64,000 nucleotides of DNA from the NCBI GenBank assembly GCA_039105265.1, contig JAPFFF010000001.1:11098001-11162000 (forward strand), written 5' to 3'. The DNA comes from Tritrichomonas musculus (taxonomy: Eukaryota > Parabasalia > Tritrichomonadida > Tritrichomonadidae). The notes below the pieces were generated by a model. It did not search any database. It was not told the DNA's origin and worked only from the letters and a program-made list of their open reading frames with translations. The translations under genes and the position numbers were made by a program. How positions within the stretch are numbered: the stretch's first letter is position 1; each line of letters begins with the position of its first letter. This document shows positions 41,093 to 48,881 of the stretch, one piece after another.

Positions 41093-41186
41093 TTAAAATT
41101 GAGATTTTTTTTTTAAACGTTCACCGCACATTTTTGGCGGGATTTTTTTGAATAAGGAATTGAATTTTTCAAAGGAAAATTTTATT
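41093..41186. promoter_or_regulatory. Divergent promoter with AAACGTT and an E2F-like site
   Basis: AAACGTT at 41115-41121 lies about 25 bp from the minus-strand start and 66 bp from the plus-strand start. TTTTTGGCGGGATTTT at about 41131-41146 resembles the E2F/DP consensus (TTTGGCGGGAA). Trichomonads are not proven here to use E2F; this is a sequence resemblance. Confidence 0.35.
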
Positions 41187-44100
41187 ATGTTCTCAAATAT
41201 AAAAATGAACAAAAAAGAGAAGAAACAAACAAGAAAGACCAACACCAACCATAAAATTCCACCACTTTCATTGATTCCACCAGAAACTCAATTTCTACAT
41301 TTGGAACATTCATCACTTAAAAATATGTTTTTATTAAATCGATTCAAACGACTTTTAGATTTAGATATTTCAGATACTTTTGTTGGAAATCTCGAGAAAT
41401 GTGAACCTCATTATTCAATAAATTCGCTTAAACTTTTAAATACCCCACTTTCAAAAGTCCCTTATTATCGAATAATGCTCCTAATTTTGTTTTGCCCAAA
41501 TGCGTCAATTATAAATGGCGAAGAAGTTACAGATGAAGAAAAATCAAATGCTTTATCTATAAAGTTAATGGTATCAGATTACCTTTTAAAAGGCTTCGTT
41601 TTAATATCAATATCACCTGTACAAGTTGCAAATGAAACTGAAGCATTCGAATTGTCAATAAATTATCTTGATTTAAATACCCCAATTAGAAAACCTATTA
41701 AAATTGCTAGTAATACATCACCTCAAAGGCCATCCTTGCACTTTTACCAAAGTCCAAAACTTAGAAAATTAAAAAATTCTTGTAAGCCATATGATTCTCG
41801 TGAATCTAATAATTCATTAGAGTTACAAGCAAGCCGGAAGTATGAACAATGGAGAAAAGACCATGGCCTTGATTCAAAAGATAATCAATCCAGCTCAAAA
41901 GGACAGGACAAAATTGATTCACAAGATATTCAAACAAATAATAAAGACCAGAAAAGTAATGAAGATAATAAAGAATCCATAGAAAAAAGTGTAAATAACA
42001 ATGAATCTGATGTTCAACCAAATGAAAATCAATTTGAAATAACTAGTGATCAACAACTTGAACATAATGATGAACAACCAGAGTTAAATATTGAGGGACG
42101 AAATAACCTTCTTCCAGAAATTTCAAATCAACAATCATATGATGATTTGAAAGAAACAGCTAATGAACAGAAACTCGAAAATGTGAGCGAGCAGCCAAAA
42201 GAGGATCAACCAGATTTTCTAAATCAACAACCAATGGAAACACAACCAGATTTTCTTTATGAACAATCAACAGTAAATCAACTAGATTTTCTGAATGACC
42301 AGCCAGTAGAAAATCAACTAGATTTTCTAAATGACCAATCAACAGATAATCAATTAAATTTCCTGAATGACCAATCAACAGATAATCAATTAAATTTCCT
42401 GAATGACCAACCAGCAGAGAATCAATTAGATTTCCTGAATAATCAGCCAACAGAGAATCAATTAAATTTCCTGAATGACCAACCAACAAATAATCAATTA
42501 AATTTCCTGAATGACCAACCAACAGAGAATCAACTAGGCATAACAAATGAGCAACCAACAGAAAACCAACCAGAAACAACAAACGAGCAACCAATAGAAA
42601 ACCAGCCAGAAATAGCCAATGAACAGTCAACAGAGAATCAACCAGAAGTAACTATCGAACAACCTGTAGAAAACCAGCCAGAAATAACAAGTGAGCAGTC
42701 AACAGAAATTCAACAAGAAACAACAAGTGAACAGCCTGGAGAAAACCTACTTGAAACAACAAACGAACAACCAACAGAAAACCCACTGGAAGTAGAAAAT
42801 GAACAACCTGTAGAGAATCAGCCAGAAGTAACAAGTGAGCAGCCAACAGAAAATCAACAAGAAACAACAAGTGAACAGCCAACAGAAATTCAGCTAGAAG
42901 TAGAAAATGAACAACCTGTAGAGAATCAGCCAGAAGTAACAAGTGAACAGCCAACAGAAAATCAACAAGAAACAACAAGTGAACAACCAACAGAAAACCA
43001 ACCAGAGATAACAAGTGAACAACCCGTAGAGAATCAACCAGAAACAACAAGTGAACAACCAACAGAGAATCAATTAGAGATAACAAGTGAACAGCCAACA
43101 GAAATTCAGCCAGAAGTAACAAGTGAACAGCCAACAGAGATTCAACAAGAAACAACAAGTGAACAGCCAACAGAAAACCAACCAGAAACAACAAGTGAAC
43201 AGCCAACAGAAATTCAGCCAGAAGTAGCAAACGAACAGCCAACAGAGATTCAACAAGAAACAACAAGTGAACAACCAACAGAAAACCAACCAGAGATAAC
43301 AAGTGAACAACCCGTAGAGAATCAACCAGAAACAACAAACGAGCAACCAACAGAAAACCAGCCAGAGATAACAAGTGAACAACCCGTAGAGAATCAACCA
43401 GAAACAACAAACGAGCAACCAACAGAAAACCAGCCAGAGATAACAAGTGAACAACCCGTAGAGAATCAACCAGAAACAACAAGTGAACAACCAACAGAGA
43501 ATCAATTAGAGATAACAAGTGAACAGCCAACAGAAATTCAGCCAGAAGTAACAAGTGAACAGCCAACAGAGATTCAACAAGAAACAACAAGTGAACAGCC
43601 AACAGAAAACCAACCAGAAACAACAAGTGAACAGCCAACAGAAATTCAGCCAGAAGTAGCAAACGAACAGCCAACAGAGATTCAACAAGAAACAACAAGT
43701 GAACAACCAACAGAAAACCAACCAGAGATAACAAGTGAACAACCCGTAGAGAATCAACCAGAAACAACAAACGAGCAACCAACAGAAAACCAGCCAGAGA
43801 TAACAAGTGAACAGCCAACAGAGAATCAATTAGAGATAACAAGTGAACAACAAACAGAAATTCAGCCAGAAGTAACAAACGAACAGCCAATAGAAAACCA
43901 ACCAGAGACAACAAGTGAACAACCAACAGAGAATCAATTAGAGATAACAAGTGAACAACCCGTAGAGAATCAACCAGAAACAACAAATGAACAGCCAACA
44001 GAGATTCAGCCAGAGATAACAAGTGAACAGCCTGTAGATAATCAACAAGAAGTAACAAACGAACAACCAATAGAAAACCAACCAGAGACAACAAGTGAAC

Positions 44101-44651
44101 AACCAACAGAGATTCAGCCAGAGATAACAAGTGAACAACCCGTAGAGAATCAACCAGAAACAACAAACGAACAGCCTGTAGAGAATCAGCCAGAAACAAC
44201 AAACGAACAACCCGTAGAGATTCAGCCAGAGACAACAAGTGAACAACCAACAGAGATTCAGCCAGAGACAACAAGTGAACAACCAACAGAAATTCAGCCA
44301 GAGACAACAAGTGAACAACCAACAGAGATTCAGCCAGAGACAACAAGTGAACAACCAACAGAAATTCAGCCAGAGACAACAAGTGAACAACCCGTAGAGA
44401 ATCAACCAGAAACAACAAACGAACAGCCTGTAGAGAATCAGCCAGAGACAACAAGTGAACAACCAACAGAGATTCAGCCAGAGACAACAAGTGAACAACC
44501 AACAGAGATTCAGCCAGAGATAACAAGTGAACAACCCGTAGAGAATCAACCAGAGATAACAAGTGAACAACAAACAGAAAATCAGCCAGAAGTAACAAGT
44601 GAACAACCAACAGAGAATCAATCAGAAACAACAAACGAACAGCCAATCTAA
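41187..44651 (+). CDS. LRR-like protein with very long 12-residue tandem repeat
   Basis: The frame is open from 41148 but the first ATG is at 41187, giving 1154 residues. The first ~150 residues look like a short leucine-rich-repeat module with a closing cap (FLHLEHSSLKNMFLLNRFKR, LLDLDISDT, SIINGEEVTDEE). A polar linker follows. From about residue 335 to the end there are roughly 68 copies of a 12-residue unit: first ENQLNFLNDQPT-type units, then EQP[TV]E[NI]QPExT[SN] units. There is no signal peptide or transmembrane helix. The repeat is probably disordered and extended, perhaps a spacer or a glutamate-rich binding surface. Long open frames on the opposite strand over the repeat are artefacts of its 36-bp period. 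Confidence 0.75.
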   Translation: MFSNIKMNKKEKKQTRKTNTNHKIPPLSLIPPETQFLHLEHSSLKNMFLLNRFKRLLDLDISDTFVGNLEKCEPHYSINSLKLLNTPLSKVPYYRIMLLILFCPNASIINGEEVTDEEKSNALSIKLMVSDYLLKGFVLISISPVQVANETEAFELSINYLDLNTPIRKPIKIASNTSPQRPSLHFYQSPKLRKLKNSCKPYDSRESNNSLELQASRKYEQWRKDHGLDSKDNQSSSKGQDKIDSQDIQTNNKDQKSNEDNKESIEKSVNNNESDVQPNENQFEITSDQQLEHNDEQPELNIEGRNNLLPEISNQQSYDDLKETANEQKLENVSEQPKEDQPDFLNQQPMETQPDFLYEQSTVNQLDFLNDQPVENQLDFLNDQSTDNQLNFLNDQSTDNQLNFLNDQPAENQLDFLNNQPTENQLNFLNDQPTNNQLNFLNDQPTENQLGITNEQPTENQPETTNEQPIENQPEIANEQSTENQPEVTIEQPVENQPEITSEQSTEIQQETTSEQPGENLLETTNEQPTENPLEVENEQPVENQPEVTSEQPTENQQETTSEQPTEIQLEVENEQPVENQPEVTSEQPTENQQETTSEQPTENQPEITSEQPVENQPETTSEQPTENQLEITSEQPTEIQPEVTSEQPTEIQQETTSEQPTENQPETTSEQPTEIQPEVANEQPTEIQQETTSEQPTENQPEITSEQPVENQPETTNEQPTENQPEITSEQPVENQPETTNEQPTENQPEITSEQPVENQPETTSEQPTENQLEITSEQPTEIQPEVTSEQPTEIQQETTSEQPTENQPETTSEQPTEIQPEVANEQPTEIQQETTSEQPTENQPEITSEQPVENQPETTNEQPTENQPEITSEQPTENQLEITSEQQTEIQPEVTNEQPIENQPETTSEQPTENQLEITSEQPVENQPETTNEQPTEIQPEITSEQPVDNQQEVTNEQPIENQPETTSEQPTEIQPEITSEQPVENQPETTNEQPVENQPETTNEQPVEIQPETTSEQPTEIQPETTSEQPTEIQPETTSEQPTEIQPETTSEQPTEIQPETTSEQPVENQPETTNEQPVENQPETTSEQPTEIQPETTSEQPTEIQPEITSEQPVENQPEITSEQQTENQPEVTSEQPTENQSETTNEQPI
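42190..44645 (+). repeat. 36-bp coding minisatellite, about 68 units
   Basis: Period 36 bp preserves the frame throughout. Within it a higher-order duplication of 432 bp (12 units) is visible: 43021-43380 and 43453-43812 are identical by eye. This shows recent unequal exchange or slippage. Confidence 0.9.
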
Positions 44652-45143
44652 TACATAAAACAAAAAGATTCTTTTTTAAAATAGTTTGGCTGAATCATTC
44701 AAATTTGTTTCAAATTTTTAAAAGCAAAAATCGCAGCGTACACGTTTATCAAACACGAACTAGCAAAAAATGCTTTACTCTACTGAATTTATGGAATACA
44801 AAATGTGAAAAAGCTACTCTCTTTTTTCTATGTTACGATGCAATATCAGTATTAGCTAAATTATCATATAGGGAGTTTATATTTACCCATATGTTTATAT
44901 TACATTCATTTTATTATAATACAAATTTTATATCAACAATACTATATTAAAAATATTATTACTCAAGAATCAATATATTATTTTATTCATTCACACAATA
45001 ATATGGTTTTGCATTGAAGAATCATTATCATCCTTGCTAATAAAATAAAAGAAATAAAATTTGTTTTTATTTACTAACAACAGTTAAAATAATATATTAG
45101 CTTTTCAAATAGTATAATTTATAAAACAAAACAAAAACAAAAA
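44652..45143. other. Intergenic region between convergent genes
   Basis: 492 bp of AT-rich DNA; no gene-like content recognised. A plus-strand open frame at 44705-44950 has no recognisable similarity and a biased composition. Confidence 0.5.
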
Positions 45144-47177
45144 TCATTCTTCTGGTGAATCTGGTTCAATTAAAAACATTGGATTTATCTTTTGAACTGA
45201 ATTATCTGTTTCAAAAGAATCTGAATCATGGGCCTTCTGATTTGGAAGAAGATCCGGCTGCTTAATATGGACAAGCCTTTCAAGAGCCAGAAGTTCTTTT
45301 GTCCTATCGTTTAACTTAGCTTTTAGTATTGCAATTTCACTCTTGCTCTTTTCAAGTTCTTCTTCGATCTCCCCTTTTTCTTTTAAAACATTCTGGTGAG
45401 TTAGATCAAATGAACTAATTTCTTTATTGAATTTCTTAATCGTTTCATTTTTCTGATCATTTGTACTCTTTAAGTTAGAATTTTCTTTATTAAGCTTATC
45501 TATTTCAAGTTCCATTTCTGTGAAATGTGAAAGCAGTTTTTCAAATTTCTTTGGCGAAACATATCTTGTCATCTTTTCGTTTAAACCTGCTATTGTATCT
45601 TTGTAAACTTGACACATTTTTTGGAGATTTTGAATTTCAACATTATTTGCTTCAAAAGAACCACTGATTTCATATAGACGTTGCTTATATTTATTTGCTT
45701 TAGAATATGCTTTTTGTAATGCAGACTTTGTTGTTAAAAGCTCATTTGATAATGAAACAAAAACATCACGGATTGTATCAAGCTTAATATCAATAGAATG
45801 CGATGGAATTGATGTGAATGAGACCAAAGATGTAGAATCATATAAATGATCCGAACTTGGCGGGCTTCTAAATAATCTTAACCATCGAGTAAAAAATATA
45901 ACTGCTAGAGCAAGAGGCCTTAAAAATACTTCTTTCTTTCCAGTGATCGCATAATAAAGATTTGAAATAGACTCAATTAATTTTTGCTGATTTTCGGATA
46001 TAGTTTTGGCGTATAGGCATCTAATTTTTTGCTGTTCTGCATAATTATGAATTTTTTCAGTTTCGATTTTATATGCATTATACTCATTTAATACCTTCGA
46101 AAGCTTTTGAGATAATTCATTAAAGCTTGCTAGTTTACTTTCATTTTCAGCTATTTGTTTATGTAATTTTTTTATTTCTTCAATTGTATGATTCTGTTCT
46201 GCCATTCTTTTTTCTGCAGAAGTTAAAAGAGATGCTGTTTCATCCAATTTGGCAATAGCTGCAATTCCTTGTCGTGCTTTCTCTCTCAAATTTGTCCATT
46301 CTTGACTAGGATCAGTGTCTTCTGTTTCCATTATATCGTTTAAAACTTGCCTTTCAGCATCATAATGTTCAACAATTTCTTTTAAAAATAAATTATTTTG
46401 TTCAGTTTTCTTTAACTTATCAAGCTGCTTCATGGTTCGATCAAGCTTCATTTTCAGCCTTTCAATTTCATTATTGGAATCTGGAAGTTGCGAATTTGGA
46501 TTATATTCATCCGAGTAGTTGTTCAATTGTTTTAAAGATTCATTTTCGGATTTAAGATCTGATATTGCTTGATTTCTTCTTTCAATTTTTTTTTGTAGAT
46601 GCTGTATTTGTTTATTAAGATCATCCACTTGCTCGACTGTTGGACGATCATTCAATTGATTTTGAAGATTCGAATTAAGCTGTTTAAGCTGATTTATTTT
46701 GGATTTTTCATTTTGAAGTTCTGAGCTTATTGCTTGATTTTGCTGCTTCAATTCTTCATTTTGTTGTGCTAATTCTTCTGCAGCATTTTTCCATTTTTTA
46801 TATTTTTCCTGAACTGTTACTAGTGCGTTAACATCATAATGCTTTGTTTGACTTAAAAATTCTTTTTCTTTTTTTACAAGAGCTTCGCGGAGCTCCTTTT
46901 CAGTTTGATTTTTTCTTTCGATTTCAGATTCAAATTGAGATTTTTGAAAAGCAAACTCTGCTTCCATCATTTTGCGCGATTCATCTGAAATTTGCAACTG
47001 TGCTTTTAAATTTATTGATTCTTGTCGGTAATATAGTAATTCCTTCACTTTATTTTGAAAATTCGATAATAGTTTTGTTTGATCTTTCCCATGATTTGCA
47101 ATATCATGGGCTTCGCTCATCATTTTATTTAACTCATCAGTATCAAATGCAGAAGTTGATTGAATTCCATCTTCCAT
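45144..47177 (-). CDS. Long coiled-coil protein
   Basis: 677 residues. Coiled coil runs from about residue 45 to 400 and from about 465 to 640, separated by a more globular stretch (VFLRPLALAVIFFTRWLRLF followed by RSPPSSDHLYDSTSLVSF). The N-terminus and C-terminus are acidic. No enzymatic domain. It resembles trichomonad structural or centrosome/axoneme proteins only in a general way. An inverted AAACGTAC motif lies 28 bp upstream, and its neighbour on the same strand is LRRC56, so a flagellar or basal-body role is a reasonable guess. Confidence 0.68.
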   Translation of the reverse strand: MEDGIQSTSAFDTDELNKMMSEAHDIANHGKDQTKLLSNFQNKVKELLYYRQESINLKAQLQISDESRKMMEAEFAFQKSQFESEIERKNQTEKELREALVKKEKEFLSQTKHYDVNALVTVQEKYKKWKNAAEELAQQNEELKQQNQAISSELQNEKSKINQLKQLNSNLQNQLNDRPTVEQVDDLNKQIQHLQKKIERRNQAISDLKSENESLKQLNNYSDEYNPNSQLPDSNNEIERLKMKLDRTMKQLDKLKKTEQNNLFLKEIVEHYDAERQVLNDIMETEDTDPSQEWTNLREKARQGIAAIAKLDETASLLTSAEKRMAEQNHTIEEIKKLHKQIAENESKLASFNELSQKLSKVLNEYNAYKIETEKIHNYAEQQKIRCLYAKTISENQQKLIESISNLYYAITGKKEVFLRPLALAVIFFTRWLRLFRSPPSSDHLYDSTSLVSFTSIPSHSIDIKLDTIRDVFVSLSNELLTTKSALQKAYSKANKYKQRLYEISGSFEANNVEIQNLQKMCQVYKDTIAGLNEKMTRYVSPKKFEKLLSHFTEMELEIDKLNKENSNLKSTNDQKNETIKKFNKEISSFDLTHQNVLKEKGEIEEELEKSKSEIAILKAKLNDRTKELLALERLVHIKQPDLLPNQKAHDSDSFETDNSVQKINPMFLIEPDSPEE

Positions 47178-47205
47178 AATAAATCTACTAAAATTTTACT
47201 CTTAT

Positions 47206-47213
47206 GTACGTTT
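47206..47213 (-). promoter_or_regulatory. AAACGTAC motif (GTACGTTT on the plus strand)
   Basis: 28 bp upstream of the 677-residue coiled-coil gene, in the opposite orientation to the other three exact copies. Because orientation varies it cannot be a 5' splice site (GTACGT). Confidence 0.4.
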
Positions 47214-47388
47214 AATAATAGTCACGAAATTAAAATTATATAAAAAAATTGAATGATAATCATTGAAAATGCTTTATTCATTGATTGTTAATTGAATCTA
47301 CTTCATTTTTCTATTTGGTGTTTTTGTTGATTCATATAAAGAAATATATATTAATTGATCAATAAAAATTAAATGTGTATTTTCAGAA

Positions 47389-47460
47389 GGGCAATTAGTC
47401 TAGTGGTATGATTCACGCTTAGGGTGCGTGAGGTCCCGGGTCCAATTCCCGGATTGCCCC
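47389..47460 (+). tRNA. tRNA-Pro (AGG)
   Basis: Acceptor stem GGGCAAT / ATTGCCC is perfect, followed by discriminator C. The anticodon stem CACGC/GCGTG encloses the loop TTAGGGT, giving anticodon AGG, which reads CCU. Box A region TAGTCTAGTGG and box B GGGTCCAATTCCC are present, though the usual GGTTC is GGTCC. A nine-T run beginning at 47463 would terminate RNA polymerase III. Confidence 0.94.
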
Positions 47461-47623
47461 CATTTTTTTTAGTCATTTTATATTTTTTAATTATTTGGTT
47501 TGATCTTCATTTAGTAATTTCATTCATAATACAAGAAATTCTGGGTCAGAAAAATCGTTAAAATACAAATAATGTTTATTAATAAAATTTTTATAAATCA
47601 TTAACAAATAAAAAAAAGTACAT

Positions 47624-48721
47624 TTACGCTTTAGATGCTTTTGACGGTTTGGTTGATGAAACACATCTCCCTTGCCTTCGTACTCGTGGAGTAATAACAT
47701 GCGGCTTAAATTTGATTCCTTTAGAAGTTCTATTTCTCTTTGGAGGAACTTCCATTTTATCTTTTAATATTCTTTGTTCATAATTACCACGAGATGTTGG
47801 AGGCCTATCTTCTATTATATCATCAAGCATTTCTGTAATAATGACTTCATCATCATCAGCATATGGTTCGGGTTCAACAACACGAGGTGCAGGCTCTTTA
47901 ATTTGTATTGCACTAGATGATGTAGGCTCATGAATTTGATATTGCGGCTCATGAACAGCAACTGGTTTTGGCTGATCATCAGGCTCATGAATTCGAACAA
48001 CTCTGTTAGATTTGGGCTTAGATTTCGTATTACTAACTTGTTGGTTATTATCTTTTGGCTCACACACTTGAAAGTTAGATACATTGTTTTCAACAAGATT
48101 TGAATTATTTTTAATTCGATTTTGTCGAGGGGTTGATTCTTCTTTTGATTTTGGAAGCTTGGGCTTAAGTCTTTTTTCATCGAGATAGACGAGATTTGGG
48201 AGTAGCTTAGCTACTTTTATTCGATATTCTTCAGGGTCATCAACGCATGGATTTCCAGTCAAAGTTAATGATTTCAATCCTTCACAACACGTTAAAAACT
48301 CAATATTTGTCAGATCGCTGATCTGATTTTCTTCTAGATCAATAACTTGCAAAGAATCCATTCCCATTAAATCAGAAACGTCAGTAATTTTGTTAAATGC
48401 AAGATATAACTCTTCAACTGTATTTGAAATCGTTGAAATTCCTGTAAGCGAAGTAATTCCGCATCGAGCTAAAGAAAGAAAACGTAAATTGGAGAATGTA
48501 CAGCCAATATCGCGAATACTGTATATTACTGAATTATTTAAACGAAGCTTTCGTAAATTCGGAAATTGATCACCAATACACGTTAATGTTGATTCTGTTG
48601 TATCCACTTGCGATTCGAATGTATGAACATCTTCACGCTTACAAGTATTACCTAATTCATAAATATCTTTTATATGAAAAGCACCAATCGTTCCATACTC
48701 AATAATTGCTTCCCTAATCAT
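47624..48721 (-). CDS. LRRC56: LRRC56/ODA8-like outer-arm dynein assembly factor
   Basis: 365 residues. The N-terminal half matches LRRC56: VHTFESQVDTTESTLTCIG, then leucine-rich repeats NLRKLRLNNS, NLRFLSLARCGITSLTGIS, VEELYLAFNKITDVSDLMGM, LQVIDLEENQISDLTNIEFL and LKSLTLTGNPCVDDPEEYR, ending with LLPNLVYLDE. The LARCGI segment and the VDT turn before the first repeat are characteristic of the family. The tail (about residue 185 on) is proline- and charge-rich with three HEP motifs. LRRC56/ODA8 helps load outer dynein arms onto axonemes via intraflagellar transport. AAACGTAC lies 32 bp upstream. Confidence 0.85.
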   Translation of the reverse strand: MIREAIIEYGTIGAFHIKDIYELGNTCKREDVHTFESQVDTTESTLTCIGDQFPNLRKLRLNNSVIYSIRDIGCTFSNLRFLSLARCGITSLTGISTISNTVEELYLAFNKITDVSDLMGMDSLQVIDLEENQISDLTNIEFLTCCEGLKSLTLTGNPCVDDPEEYRIKVAKLLPNLVYLDEKRLKPKLPKSKEESTPRQNRIKNNSNLVENNVSNFQVCEPKDNNQQVSNTKSKPKSNRVVRIHEPDDQPKPVAVHEPQYQIHEPTSSSAIQIKEPAPRVVEPEPYADDDEVIITEMLDDIIEDRPPTSRGNYEQRILKDKMEVPPKRNRTSKGIKFKPHVITPRVRRQGRCVSSTKPSKASKA

Positions 48722-48753
48722 GGAATATAAATAACCTTAATAATTGAATGAAT

Positions 48754-48761
48754 AAACGTAC
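48754..48761 (-). promoter_or_regulatory. AAACGTAC motif upstream of LRRC56
   Basis: Exact octamer, 32 bp from the start codon at 48721; same orientation and nearly the same distance as for the coiled-coil gene at 16472. Confidence 0.42.
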
Positions 48762-48881
48762 AGCTGAGAATAACGTATATTAATAATCGTTAAAATTATT
48801 TAACTGGCCATTTTTCAATTGAAAATATGGTTAATAAAATTATTTTAACTAAACCTAAAAAACGAATATTTTAAGCAATAT

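Noticed and set aside
42652-44646. 664-codon minus-strand open frame rich in leucine and valine, plus several long cysteine/tryptophan-rich minus-strand frames
   Set aside because: They are by-products of a 36-bp coding repeat on the plus strand, whose period keeps other frames open. Composition is not that of a real membrane protein and there is no independent start context.
7787-48761. GTACGTTT as intron 5' splice sites
   Set aside because: The motif occurs in both orientations relative to the genes, always before the start codon, and no ACTAACACACAG-type branch/3' splice site follows. No introns were found in the window.
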